64,000 nucleotides of DNA from Trichoderma breve. Lineage: Eukaryota; Ascomycota; Sordariomycetes; Hypocreales; Hypocreaceae. Positions 35,751 to 47,500 of this stretch are shown here, in pieces. Numbering within the stretch: position 1 is the first letter of the stretch; each line of letters starts with the position of its first letter. The stretch lies in contig NC_079236.1 of the NCBI RefSeq assembly GCF_028502605.1, forward strand, positions 2,790,001 through 2,854,000, written 5' to 3'. The notes below the pieces were generated by a model. It made no database searches and had not been told where the DNA came from. It was given only the letters and a program-made list of their open reading frames with translations. A program made the position numbers and the translations under genes.

Positions 35751-36593
35751 TTACAACATAATCGTAGAAACCCAGCGTACATCTATCCAAAGCAAAACAA
35801 AATAAAAGACAACCGCTAACAGAAACCCCGCCGCAACAGCCTCACCCTCCGAAGCGATTCGCCGTATCCTAGCCTTCAAGTCGCCCACCCAAAGCTTCTG
35901 TCCAGCCTCACGCCGCGCTGCTCTCAGCCCGGGAAGGCCATCGAGACTGCTGCAGTTTTTCTCGATTTGGTAGCTCAGCGTCTTGTTGTGCTGAACCTGA
36001 TTCGCAGCATAGTTGTCCAAGTTGGGGCGTTGTTCAAAGACGGAAAGCTCGGTGAGCTTCTCATCCTCCCCAAATCCTTCACGAAGGATGTCTTCAACAG
36101 CCTTTGCGACACCGGGGTTGCCGGAATCGTCTTGGCTCTCAGGGCTGTAAAGTGCCTTCTTCACCCGCGGGACACCAAAGCCACAGCTAGTCTGGGTTTG
36201 CCAAATATCACAGAGAATGACGGCACGAGCACCATCAAAGGCATCGCGTTTCCCCTTGGCGACCTTGCGAACGAGGGCAGGGAATGCCGGCTGATCCCAC
36301 TCGACAACGGTAGCGCGACAAAAGAGTCGCATGATACGCGGCGAAGGACCAAAGCTCATAAACATGAGACAAAGACGTCCGTTTTCGTACGCATGAGAAA
36401 TTGTTTCGCACCCAGATCCAGTGCGGTCGATGTATGCGCATTGGTTTGGGCCAAGGACGGCAAAGTGCGCATCTAGGCCTTTGGGAGAGACATTGACGTG
36501 GCGGCCATGTGTAGAAGCTGAGCCAGTGAAGAAGACGGGTTGTAACTCTGCCCAACGAGCAAGGTCGTCTGAGAGGGAAGGAAAAAGCTTCAT
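35751..36593 (-). CDS. PNPOx-like flavin split-barrel protein with C-terminal membrane anchor
   Basis: Intronless, 280 residues from the ATG at 36593. Residues about 15-130 match the pyridoxamine 5'-phosphate oxidase-like FMN-binding split barrel: FFTGSASTHGRHVNVSPKG, FAVLGPNQCAYIDRTGSG, GRLCLMFMSFG and RIMRLFCRATVVE. The middle has a Cys/Trp segment (CDIWQTQTSCGFGVP) common to a fungal subgroup. Near the end VAAGFLLAVVFYFVLLW is a hydrophobic segment, so the enzyme is probably tail-anchored to a membrane. Substrate and reaction are unknown; the family binds FMN, F420 or haem. A run of 24 A on + (U in the mRNA) ends four bases before the ATG. Confidence 0.8.
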   Translation of the reverse strand: MKLFPSLSDDLARWAELQPVFFTGSASTHGRHVNVSPKGLDAHFAVLGPNQCAYIDRTGSGCETISHAYENGRLCLMFMSFGPSPRIMRLFCRATVVEWDQPAFPALVRKVAKGKRDAFDGARAVILCDIWQTQTSCGFGVPRVKKALYSPESQDDSGNPGVAKAVEDILREGFGEDEKLTELSVFEQRPNLDNYAANQVQHNKTLSYQIEKNCSSLDGLPGLRAARREAGQKLWVGDLKARIRRIASEGEAVAAGFLLAVVFYFVLLWIDVRWVSTIML

Positions 36594-36597
36594 GTCG

Positions 36598-36621
36598 AAA
36601 AAAAAAAAAAAAAAAAAAAAA
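36598..36621. repeat. A24/T24 homopolymer immediately upstream of the PNPOx-like start
   Basis: Twenty-four A residues on +, so a U run in the leader of the minus-strand gene, four bases before its ATG. Its length is likely to vary between strains. Confidence 0.9.
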
Positions 36622-37413
36622 CAATGTTGATATACTTTTGAGCCAGGTGTAGTGGAAAATACAACACCACGACTTACAAACGAGCTTGACAATGGGTCAA
36701 GAAAATAATAATAGATGAGGAGGAGGAAGGCAGTAAGCCAAGGGTGAGACGGTCAGAAAATAGAGATGACGGTCAAAGGTTGAAGATGACAGTCAGAGAA
36801 AATTGATAAGAAAAGAAAGGGACCATGGGTAGAAAAACAAAAGAAGCAGGAAACCCCGGGTCATCTCGTCGGTGGTATTTTCAATTTACTGTTGACAGCG
36901 ATGCGTCATTCCAAGGCCTGCAGTCAACAAAAAATGGCTACAAGCAGCGTAGTGCGACGAAATAGCCGGGTGGGTAATAAAACAAAGCGGAGGCATTGGT
37001 CCAGATCCATCGTCCAGGGCCGAGAGCGGCAGAGCGCCGGATTGAGATCCGCAGAAAATCCCGGGGCGGTATCGGAGAAGTGGAACCAGAGCCGTAAGAA
37101 AGTCGAGTTCAGGCCATTGAGTTTGACCGAAGCCCGATGCCAAAGGCCAATGGAATATCATGTGAAAGGAAACAGCCCAATTGGGCATCAAAATGAAGAT
37201 GTAGACGAAGATGAGCAAATCAAACCACTCAAGCAAGAGGCAACTAGCCCCACGGTGCAGCCCACAGGCATGCATACTACCCAACTGAGCAACCAATGTG
37301 TGTTGTTGTTTTTGTGTTTTCTTTTTTTCTTTTTTTGAACGACATCCACACGAATAGACAGTGAGTCATTTCTCTGCAGAGTCGATGTTGCTTCAAGACG
37401 ATCAAGTCGACGT
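36622..37413. other. Intergenic: PNPOx-like promoter and 3' region of the coiled-coil gene
   Basis: Opposing frames of 148 and 136 codons occur around 36890-37330, each the mirror of the other and without homology. A T-rich stretch at 37308-37337 is probably part of the 3' region. No gene is supported. Confidence 0.45.
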
Positions 37414-38639
37414 CTATCGGCTAATTGGATAGGCATGGTAGTTGCCATCCTCGTAGCTCCCGTCATCATCGAACACGGCGGCTGTGCTTCCAGCAACGCT
37501 GTATATACGAGGAGTCATTGGGGTTATTGGGGTCATTGGGTTTGCAGCACTCCGGGGAATGTTGGCATACGGTGGCTTGATAGGTGTGACAACGGGCGCT
37601 TGCACGTGTCCAATATGCCCATTGTGTCCGTTGAGTCCATGAGGGCCATGGGGGCCATGTAATCCGTTGGGTCCGTTGGGTCCGTTGGTGTAACTCCGAG
37701 TGGATGATCCCGAGGCCGACGATGACCGGCCACCGGGGCCCCAGCCTTCAATGAAGCTGTTGCGCCGGTTGGCGATCGGGGGAGGCGGAGGCGCTGGGGC
37801 CGGAGCAGGCGGGGCCGCGCGCCTCTCTTCAAAGCGGCGGGACAAGCGTTCCTTTTCGGCCTTGCGCTCCCCCTTCTCCTTTTCCTTGTCCTTTTCTTTA
37901 TCCTTTTCCTTTTCCCGCTCCCGCTTGTCTTCCTTCTCATGATCGCGCGACTTCTCCTTGTCTCGGACGCGGCTGCGTTCCTCGCGATCACGATCCTCCT
38001 TGCGCTCTTTCTTGCTGGAGGAGCGGGAGAGCTTGGGACGCTCCGGCACCGCCCCAGACATGTCGTTGGCGGCGCCGGAGGGGAAGACGGGAGCAGTGCC
38101 ACTCAGGGCATTGTACTGGCGGGAAAGGTTGCTAAACTTGGCCTTAAGTTCATTATAGTCCCGTGAGAGCACGTTGTTTTCATAGATGAGCCTGTCATTC
38201 TCCTCCTTAACATGGTCCTGCTTCTCCTGGAGAGAGGCAATGCCGTCCTTTAAAGTCTGGTTCTGGTTCTTGAGAGATGCAACGGTGTCCTTGAGAGTCT
38301 GGTTCAAAGTCTGGTTCTGGGCCTTGAGTTCGGCGGCGGTAGCCGTTGCCTCGGCGAGTTTCTTGTTGGCCTGTTCCAGTAAGCTGAGGTATCGGTCCCT
38401 TTCTGAGTTAGTCTTGTTCAGCTCGGTGTGAGCGGTGTTGAGGGAGTCGAGAAGGCGCTGCTCGTAATCGGAGATGACTGCAAGGGAGAGTGAGCAAACG
38501 GCATCCATCAAAGCTGACCAACCATCCATGGGATGGAGAGAGGATTATTGGTAGACGTACCAAAAGGCGCTGAATGCGCCGAGTGCGACACCGACGCCCT
38601 GCGCCCCGAATTGGCGGATACTCGCTGATGCAGAGACAT
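37414..38639 (-). CDS. Coiled-coil protein with charged KE/DR-rich middle and Gly-Pro-Asn/His repeats
   Basis: Complement of 37414-38477 and 38561-38639, one 83-base intron (GTACGT...TTGCAG), 380 residues starting MSLHQRVSANSGRR. Residues about 27-150 form a long coiled coil with internal QNQTLNQTLKD / QNQTLKDGI duplications. Residues about 165-235 are dominated by Lys, Glu, Asp and Arg (DKEKDKEKEK type). A Pro-rich segment (PAPAPAPPPPP) and a Gly-rich part with NGPNGPNG, HGPHGPHG and NGHNGHIGH repeats follow. The end has PMTPITPMTPRIY and an acidic DDDGSYEDGNYH. I do not recognise a named family; a scaffold or RNA/cytoskeleton-associated role is conceivable but unproven. Confidence 0.8.
37612..37695. 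repeat. In-frame short repeats coding GPN/GPH/GHN
   Basis: A run of GGGTCCGTT and GGGCCATGG type 9-base units within the coiled-coil gene, read on the minus strand as Asn-Gly-Pro and His-Gly-Pro triplets. Slippage in multiples of nine keeps the frame. Confidence 0.6.
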
Positions 38640-39860
38640 GACTGGTGATGTGATGCGATAAACGCAGGATGATTATAATTTTTTAGTCTTTTTTTATAGA
38701 ATTTTGTCCCTTTTTTTTCTCAGGGGACGAAAATTGATTCGACTGTCGACCCAATGGTAGTGGGATGCGACGCTGCCCAACCCAACGCTTAGACGGCAGG
38801 GGTGGGAAAATGCAGGCGAAAGCAGCCGAGGTAGCAAAAGCCCTTTTTTCACCCAAGGATCATTCGTCAACCCAAGCGCGCTATGCACCGGACGCTGTGG
38901 ATTATGCAGGTGGAAAGCAGAAATGTGTCTCCAAACGCAAAAATGTTCATGTGCGTCTGCGAGATCCGCACACTCGATCTGTAGATGGGTCGTGTGTCGG
39001 CGGGCAAGGGACAAGGATGAGATGAGGCGGCAGGTTTGAGATGCTCCAGCTAAAGGCGCTTGAAAAAAAAAAGATGATGATGAAGATGTGAAGATGTAAA
39101 GAAGAGAAGAATGCGAATGTGAAAGGAGGAAGAGGGAGGATGAAAAACTTTTTTTTTACCTCCTTCCTCTGCAGCCCCCGGCAGAATGCGGAATAAAGTG
39201 GTATTATTTCGAGGTCAGATAGAAGGCCCGTTCACACACACTTCATGCACACGCACGCACGCAGGATGGATATCATGTATGTAATATCAAGTAAGATGAG
39301 AAAAATAGAATCAAATCAATAAGATGCAAAAAAGAAAAAGGGGGGAGGTTGGCAGTAATAAGAGAAGAGACGGCGAAGAAGGTAATGGCCGAGAGGGAGA
39401 GGGAGTCGGTGACCAGATTCCTGCCTTGGGCGACTCGATGGGCGAAGCCGTTGGGATTTTGGAGAGAGAGAAACCAGACCAGACCAGACCAGACAAGGGT
39501 CAAGGACAGCGAGACGACAACGGGCAATCAATCAGTCAGTGGTGAAGCAGCCAGGGAAAAAGGAGGTGTGGCGCCATGGAATTTGCAAGTCAGCAAATGC
39601 AAATGCAAATGCATTGGCCGCGAGTATCTGGTACTTGCGCCGCGACGTGAGAGTCATTCATCATGCACGCAGCCAATTGATCTCTTCTACCATTGACTAG
39701 CACAGCACGCACACGCTCATCCATCACTTTTTTTCCCGGGTCGTGTATCTGCTACAACGCCAAGGATCCATCGTCGCTGGCAAATCGTCGTCTTGAGCCC
39801 GCCATTGGCTGCTGTGGCGGTGCTTTGTCAAGGCATCCAGGCGCTGCCTCGAGATTTACA

Positions 39861-39920
39861 GCCCCCATGCGTCCCCCATGGCCTCCCGTAGTCTCCCATG
39901 GTCTCCCATGGTCTGCCGTG
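39861..39920. repeat. Six degenerate 10-base tandem units
   Basis: Units in exact register are GCCCCCATGC, GTCCCCCATG, GCCTCCCGTA, GTCTCCCATG, GTCTCCCATG and GTCTGCCGTG. The consensus is roughly GTCTCCCATG. The period is about one helical turn. Confidence 0.75.
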
Positions 39921-42900
39921 GTGTTGCGCCCAAAGGACTGGAAGCTTCACCACCGGCCGCTTTGGGACGCTGCAGCCTGCCGCCGGAGACTTGCGTGGCC
40001 ATGGGAGAAGCGAATCGAAGTCCAAGACGGGTGACTCACCAGGACTTTGTTTCTCTGAGAGGGGGGTGGGAGAATGAAGTACAGTAAGCTGTGTGCGTGC
40101 GTGAGTGATGTGATGCGGAATCACGAGGGAAGCAGAAGGTTAAGCAACAAAAGAAGCGGTTGGGTGGCTGAGTGCGTGATTGTCTTTGTTCGGTTCTTTT
40201 CTGTCTGTCTCTGTCGTCTTTCTTTGGTGTTTCAAACCGTTAGTTTAGGCAGAGGTGGGTGCCCAGTTATGGATCCCATCTCATCAATACTGTTAACAAC
40301 TAATACCTTCATTACCGCCCGTGATCTTGGTGACGACAATGATCATCTTCCTGCTTCCAACCGGAATCCGCGAAAAGTGCCGACGACGCGTCTCGTCTCC
40401 AGCTCGGCTCGAGGCTGCATCCATGGATCCCTCCGTCCATTCGATTCCATCCCGTTCCGCTGGCTGCCGCTGCACCTCTTTGATGGTGTCCCTCGGGCGC
40501 CTCCTAGTGGTGTTCCTGTTCTGCCCGCATCCACGGCTAAAGACGCACATGTAAGGCCAGATTGACAGCGCAAATCGGGCCCGACAGATGCACGGGCTGC
40601 TGCAGAAATCGGGGCTTTTTTTTTCCTCTTCTCTTTTTTTTTTCTTTTTTCTTGTGAGCGTGTCACAACAGCTACATGCAGCCGGGGTACATGTACACCA
40701 GCGCAATATAGACTGCATGTACCTTGACACAAGTTTTCAGACATATATACATGTTAAAGCGAAGGAATTGCTCCATGGGGTTATTTTGATTTAACGACAC
40801 ATCGGCTTTTCCACATGATGCATTTACTCTCTTAGATTAATAGGTACCTAGTACATGCCAGTCGCAAGGCATACACCAACTCTCTAAGGAGTGCATGTAA
40901 AAGAGACTCGTCGATCTCGTAGGCATCCATCGGTCCGTGAGCGGGGGCCACGCAGCAACTGCAAGTCCTAGAATCAGTAGCTGGTCTGCATGAGGTTCCT
41001 ACGCACGGGAAACGGGTATTGTCGTCGTTTTCTTCTCGGCCCGTATCTCTTCATGCTGCTATCACACCTAAAATCCATGAAACAATGGCCCTTTATAGGA
41101 TACACAACTACTATTGCCTTGGCCAGGCGAAGACCGGCTTAGTCATTCGATTTTCGCCCTCTTCCGCTTTTCGGACCTGTCAATCATCTCCAGTGCTGTT
41201 TATAATATGGAGCTTGTGTGTAAGCCGTCGCCGAAGATATGTAGTCAAACTCCATCGTTGTCTGAGACTTGCAACCAAGCCTCTCCTATTTGCAAGCATA
41301 TTCATCATATATTCATGAAACTCATGCCATAAAAGGTCAATCTGCTCTCTCGCAATCAATCCAGCCTTTGGTACCACAGTAAGCTGGCAATGTCTGAGAC
41401 AAGCCAAAGCCCCATTCTGTATCCCCGTTTCCGCCGCTGACAGTCTCCGTTTCACAGCATTCTTCAACCTCCCCCAGACCTTGAGTTCATATACGTAAGA
41501 TACAGGATTGCTTGATTGGGCTCTTGATAAGTGCTACTATTTGTTCATATCAGACTTTAGTGGCCGGCAGGTCTAACAAAAGGAGCAATAAAGGTTCCTC
41601 CAAACATTGCTTACAGTAGAATCTTACCGAAAGCTAAGCCAGCATGCTGATTCAAACAACCCTGAAAGAGTTTTGTGTTTTCTTACTCAATCTGGAATAT
41701 GTTTTGGCCATTTTGGATGGTAATCTGGGGCTGACAGCCACCGAAGTGCATGTTACCCGCTTCTATGCCTGTGGCTTGGCGGAGAAACACGAGTCAGCGA
41801 CATCTACAAGATGAACCCAAGAGACGAAGATGGCGAATTGGAAGACAAAGTCCCTCAGCATATAGAAGATGGGGTGTTGATCCTCTCATTACCTCCATCA
41901 GTAGAAGGTATAAGTGTGCAAGGCTACCACTTGGTGAATGAACTCGGTTTTTAAATTATGGTGTTTATCCCATTATAAATTCAGCCTAGCAGGTTTAAAA
42001 AACACCAAGTCATCTATCTTTGTTAAGTTTCCCAAATTACAAAGGACTTTCTTTTGTATTTGCTTTCACTTCTCTAAACCACGAGTTGTCCTATCTTGGT
42101 GGATGGAATGGTTGTAAGTACCTATACTTCGTTAGCACCTTAGTCTCGATTTATTTTGTTCAAGTTATGCATATCCTAGCAAAGCCACATTACAGGTGAC
42201 ATTTCCCAAGAAATCACAGCATCATTGCGTTACCAACCACAATAAATCCACCACCTGTCAAACGCCCTCACACCCAACAGTGGCAAAAAGAGAAAGAAAA
42301 ATGAAATTGTTGTCAAACAAGTAACGCCCCAATCCCTTGTCCCACCAGCCACATCGTCACCGCAGCTCCAAAAAAAAACACGCCCAACCCGGCCCTTAAA
42401 TAAACGCCTAAACGAACCACATCTGGCAAAAACGGGCGTATAAGGCAGCCATCCATCCATTCCATCTATACACCCTCCTTACATGTCTTAACAACCTCGT
42501 GCTTTCAGTAAATATTACCCAAATTTACATTCTTTCTTCTCACCGTGAAAATTCATTGTATCCACAAGCTCACCGAAAATTCCAACCTGAAAGCGGAGAT
42601 TCCTCGTCATCACTCACACACAAAACCTTTTTTTTTTTCTCCGTGACGGCCATTTGCATCCCATCGTATTAATCGCCCTCTGCGTTGTCAGTTTTTGCCC
42701 CCATCCCACGGATGCCGACTTTTTTCCAACACCAACAACACCAACACACTTTTGAATAGACCAATAAGAAGGCGAGACGTATTCACGCAAACGTCGTATT
42801 CCAAAAAGTTTAGAATAGAGGATACGATACGCGAATGCCCGCTCTGTTGCGGTGATGAAATGGGACGCGCGTACCCAACACCAACAGCCTTACTTTTCTT

Positions 42901-43212
42901 AATTTAGAGCATCTAGATACGAAGTACATAGACTAGGACTTTGCTCATGCAACTCTATTCTTTCGGTGTCTTTTACTGCAAGATTTGCCTTTTTAGTTTC
43001 TTTGCAATCTGCATACAAAAAAATGCTTATATTCTACACCAAGAGTATCGCGTGATGACGTAGCTGATGCCATACCCTAGAATACTATGTATTTCGCAGG
43101 GCAACCGTCCACATGACGCTTTTATGAGTGATCTGAGACCAAAAGCCATTCGGATACATCACGAGGTAGACAACGCTGATTGGTAGCATTTTACTCTTAT
43201 CTCCTTTAAAGG

Positions 43213-43232
43213 AAAAAAAAAAAAAAAAAAAA
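43213..43232. repeat. A20 homopolymer flanked by TTTAAAG
   Basis: CTTTAAAGG precedes and GTTTAAAG follows a run of 20 A. This may be a slippage-prone tract or a remnant of a retro-inserted tail; no target duplication can be confirmed. Confidence 0.7.
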
Positions 43233-43704
43233 GTTTAAAGTCGTATTCAATAATGTTGATATTCTAGATTGAATAGTTCTGATATCGAAGAGAAAAGATA
43301 AATCAAGAAGCGTTAAATAGTAAACCAATAATCATCAAAGCCCGTTATAGGCAAGAAATAGCCATAAATACCAAAGAGACATATGAGACGTTATACCATG
43401 TCCAATACCCAGTCCATCCATAAATAAGTAGGTATACAAAAGAGAATAAAATGTCCAAGTCCGGATCGCTGTCCCATCTATAAGCAAAAGCAAACAGTCA
43501 GTTTAACCCTTCTATCCCACACGTAGACGATATCCCCCACATACCAATAAAAAAAGCAAAGTAATACAATCACAACGATTTCTCCTGTCAATCTGTCATC
43601 AAGGTAGCCGTGTAAATGACTTCTTGAGATTCCACAGATAGGAAAAGTTCAAGGAGAGTAGACGTGGTAGAAGATGAATGAGAATGCAAAAAGCTCAGAG
43701 ACGC

Positions 43705-44373
43705 TTAGATCATATCGTTTCGCCGCAAGATATCTTCGTAAGCCTTCATCTTCTTCGTCCGAGTCTCCATCAGATCAAAGATGTCGTTGTAGCGCTTCAG
43801 CAGCTCGTCGTATCGCGACCGCCAGTGACGGTACTGGTGCTTCCAGAAGTCGACATCTCCAAGGATCTCCGACACGCGCCGGCTAAAGCTCTGCTCGAGC
43901 TGCTTCGACAGGCTACGAGTCTTCTCACGCAAGCCTGCGTTTTCCTCCCGAAGCTCGAGGTTGTCGGCCTCGAGCTTGACAATCTTGTATTTGAGCCTCT
44001 CTTCCTCGCGGTGGTGCTTAGAGGAGCTGTCGCCCGTCTTCTCAATGCTCCGGCGGAGAGACTCGTTTTCGATGGTGAGCACGCCGATCTGCTTCTCGAG
44101 CCCGGGGACGACGACGACGGTTAGACGCTTTGCCTCGGCCTGTGAAGTCGAGGCGATAGACTTGAGGCGGTCGATCTCGTCCATCACCGACTTGTTGATC
44201 TCTTCCAGCTTACGCTCCTTGTCGACAAGAGCGTTCCATTCCTCAAGGCTGACCTTGATATAGTCGATTTCACGAACGCGGTTGTGGTGTCCGCCGTAGG
44301 ACCGCGATCTCTTGATGGACACAAACTGCTGCCGCCCCTCGGGGGTGGTTTCGACAAACCACCGCTTAGACAT
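43705..44373 (-). CDS. Small coiled-coil protein of unknown function
   Basis: Intronless, 222 residues from the ATG at 44373; the Ser/Thr-rich open frame above it is probably leader. The start MSKRWFVETTPEGRQQFVSIKRSRSYGGHHNR is a compact basic head, followed by IDYIKVSLEEWNALVDKERK. From about residue 50 to 215 it is one long helical, heptad-like coiled coil (KLEADNLELREENAGLREK and others), ending DILRRNDMI. The Ser/Arg motif SIKRSRSY may be a phosphorylation or nuclear-entry site. The basic head and leucine heptads recall bZIP proteins, but no bZIP basic-region signature is present. I do not recognise the family. High-GC codon use contrasts with the AT-rich flanks and supports a real gene. 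Confidence 0.78.
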   Translation of the reverse strand: MSKRWFVETTPEGRQQFVSIKRSRSYGGHHNRVREIDYIKVSLEEWNALVDKERKLEEINKSVMDEIDRLKSIASTSQAEAKRLTVVVVPGLEKQIGVLTIENESLRRSIEKTGDSSSKHHREEERLKYKIVKLEADNLELREENAGLREKTRSLSKQLEQSFSRRVSEILGDVDFWKHQYRHWRSRYDELLKRYNDIFDLMETRTKKMKAYEDILRRNDMI

Positions 44374-44551
44374 TGTTGCCGGGTTGTGTTGTTGTATAGC
44401 TTTCTCGAGTGTTTGTGTTTGTGTAGTATCGATAGTGCTTGATAACGATACTGATGTAGTTGGCAAAGGTCTGGCTTTGAAAGTAAGGTTGTAGTAAAGT
44501 AATATATTTGTCAAGAACAAAGTTGTCACACGAGTACCCGGGGCGAGGCAG

Positions 44552-44563
44552 AGTATATATAAA
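44552..44563 (-). promoter_or_regulatory. TATA element upstream of the small coiled-coil gene
   Basis: TTTATATATACT on the minus strand lies about 180 bases before the ATG at 44373, followed by a plausible leader. This is the strongest TATA-like match near any minus-strand gene in the window. Confidence 0.45.
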
Positions 44564-47500
44564 GTGTCTCTGAACTAAATAGACACTCGGTCAGTCCAGG
44601 TGACCGAAGCAGACACCACAAGCCTTATCCCGGTATAAGTGATGAATGATGAGCCCCAGCCACAATAAAAAGGCAGAACAGGGCTTGATTCCAGTGTGGA
44701 TAAAGATAAGCATCCTCCAGAAATAGGACTTTGCCTGGAAACACATGGAACGGGCAGCTCCAAAAGAGAGGGATAGAAAGAAAGAAACATGGCCACGGGT
44801 CGAAAAGATACACACACACAAGGCCTGCATTTTTTGATTGTGTTTGCAATCAACGATGACCACCATTATGGATGTGGCTGGTATTAGTGAGGTGGCTTGC
44901 GTACGTGAAGGAAGCGAGCGACCAGGGCCAGAGATTTTTTAGTCTCCCCAGGACAAAAGACTTTGACAATCAAAGCTGTTTAAAGTCCTTGGGGGCTTGA
45001 GAGAGCACATAGTCCACGAGGCGGAGTCGCCTGACGGGTCACCCGGGATCCGCCCTCTCGGAGACGGAGAAAGAAGCCTGGACGCGGTGCCATGGATGGG
45101 GTCAGGAAGAGTCAACTCGCTGCTGCTGGGTTTGCTTTGAGTACAATACTGTGAAAAGGTCAGTCAGTCACTTGAATCACTCTTCTGAACAAAAATATGG
45201 GAGTTAATCCAGGGTTGTAATCACCAAAGTTGGAGGATAGCAAAACCGGCTCTCGGTTGGCTGTCTGTCATCTGCAAGCAGTGGAACGAAATAAGCGCGA
45301 GCGACCACTGCAGGGACGCTGCAGCTCTCGGAACTTTGGGTCAGCGGTGTCGATGCCCTCCGCGGCCCAGCATTGGCTCGCCACCTGCTGGTTCCTGGAA
45401 CAATCGCCAGCTAAGGCAAAGCACAGGGCGATGATGCCATGGAAGTGGCATGTGGTGGGTGGGTGGTCTGGTGTAAGTGTGGGAGGGCCACAAGGGCTGT
45501 GGCTCAGGCGGACGCGGCCCGTCCTGATGGTGTCAGTTGACTTGCAGCGGGGGAGACGCCCGGAAGCTCGCACTGTACCGATGCCCTCTTCCAGCCGGGT
45601 CCACAGGCGAGCTGCCGCTCCTACAGGGCGCCGGATGGTCCTTTGCGACTCCACTGCGGCAGCCCGCGCACTGTGTTTTTGGAGTTGGCGCAACTTAATG
45701 GTGCCTGTCTGACCTGCATCTGCATACACGCGCGTCTGACTGACCATTGCGCGTGCGACAGCCAAGTAGCGGTACACGGCGAATGGCAGCAGAGCAGTGC
45801 TAAATTAGAGTAGGTAGTCGAGTCTCTTTCTTGTCTGGTGTCAAATTTTGAGCCGCATCTGTTGTTTGGGGAGGCATCCCAGCAGTTGTCCCCCAAGTTT
45901 GGCATGGCGGGCCAATCTCTCTGCCTGCGCCACACATCCATCATTCACTCACTCACTCAACTCTCGAACAAGCAATGTTTCGTGCCGGCTCCCGCTTTGA
46001 GGCGGTGCTCAGCCCAGCTTCACCTTGAGACCGGGGGAAGAAAAATGATGTGCATCTGCATCGGTCTAGATTAGCCGTTGATCGCTTGTTGGATTGACTT
46101 AGACGCGGATGGGAGCAGGGAATCCCCTGGTCAAGAGAGAATCCCCATACGTGTTGCTGCTATACTGATGCGGTTACTTACATGCTGTGTTACGATCAAA
46201 CGGTTATCTCTCACAATACAACACAAATACCATTCATTCACATGGCAATAATGGAAAAAAAAATAAAGCAACCTCAACTCGTCAACTTACTTCAGCTTTT
46301 ACCTCCCTTACATGTATTCGAAACCATCTCTAAACAACAGACACTATTAACCGGATCCTTCTCGCCTCACCTCAAAACCATTCCTCACTAACCCCCTCTT
46401 AGCTCAAAACCCCCAACAGTCACTCACTCACACCTCAGTCCAAAGAGGCAGCCATCCATCCATCCATCTTTCCCCCTCCTCGCTCTCCAACTCCGTGACT
46501 CTTACCGAGTACGTAAAATAAGGCTCCCACGCTTTATTAAGCGACCCTCCCAGTGTTGCCACATGCTACCTCTACCTGAAATGTTTCCTGAGTCAGCCCC
46601 GACCCTTCAGTCTAGGCAACATTATCTGCCTTCTACACTCAGGCCTCGCTCACATATTGTCTGAAGATGGTGTCATACCCTAAATTCAGCTTGCTGATAG
46701 ACTCACCGCGTCCGCCGAAAGCGGCGGCAACTAACCAATTAGACTCGGGTGGTTGCCTGAGAGCCCTATGCCAGCAGCTCGCATTCAAGCCCGTATCCGG
46801 TTCTAGGCCTGCAAGTATTCCTGAGGCATGAGAACTCGGTTTGAGTATTTCTGTAACGTGTCGTTTTTGTCTGATTCCTATTTCTTCTTTTATCTTCCAT
46901 GTCGGACAGGCCGAAGAATGGGTGGCTTATCCGTGGCCTTGCTCTTGTTGTCACGGAGGTGGCATGTATCTTGCCGTCTGCGTGACCATGTAGGAGGTTG
47001 CTGTTATATTATCAGGCTATAGCTGGCTCCCTCAACCAACAGCAAGTAGAGCTTGGCAACAAAAGATCCAGTCCAAGGGGAAGATTGCTGTCCAAGTTAT
47101 TTGCCTTACACGTATTCCTCAGCCTTTGGAGTATTCGGATGCAAATGGCACATTATTAGGCGAGCCTCCTGGAATGTAGTTGATGTTTTCGAGTCAAAGT
47201 CAAAGTCCCAGCTATACCGGTAATGATGGTGATTTCGTGACCTTGTTCACACCTTACCATCTCATAACCTATAATTCTCTCCGTTCAGTAGATTTGCTCT
47301 GCTGGTTTGCCCGCCTCTTGTGCTCCTTGACACTTACACCACACGGAGAGCATCATCCCTTGATCAGTAAAAAGTATCACGGTATACCAGACATCACATT
47401 TACACACTTCCCGACAATAGATTCAATAATTTCTCTCGTTTTTCAATCTTCCTATCCCAGTTCGATTCGCTCTTCGAAAAATCACAGCCAATCCTGACTG

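Larger units (their letters stand above)
38640..43704. other. 5 kb gene-poor tract with simple repeats
   Basis: No frame is convincing (for example 40074-40565 on + and 40293-40730 on - mirror each other). It holds many simple repeats: CCAGA tandem at about 39475-39495, GCAAAT x3 at about 39594-39611, a 10-base periodic repeat at 39861-39920, T-rich tracts at 40615-40650 and an A20 run at 43213-43232. The first part is probably a long promoter and leader for the minus-strand coiled-coil gene. Confidence 0.45.

Noticed and set aside
36892..37338. 148-codon frame on + with a Phe-rich end
   Set aside because: It ends in a T-rich 3' region, has a matching minus frame and no homology; likely untranslated region of the neighbours.
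40074..40730. Opposed frames of 163 and 145 codons
   Set aside because: Mirror frames in simple-sequence DNA, without bias or domains.
45230..45777. Overlapping 160- and 169-codon frames on opposite strands
   Set aside because: They are mirror images in GC-rich DNA where stops are rare; neither has homology or a plausible start region.
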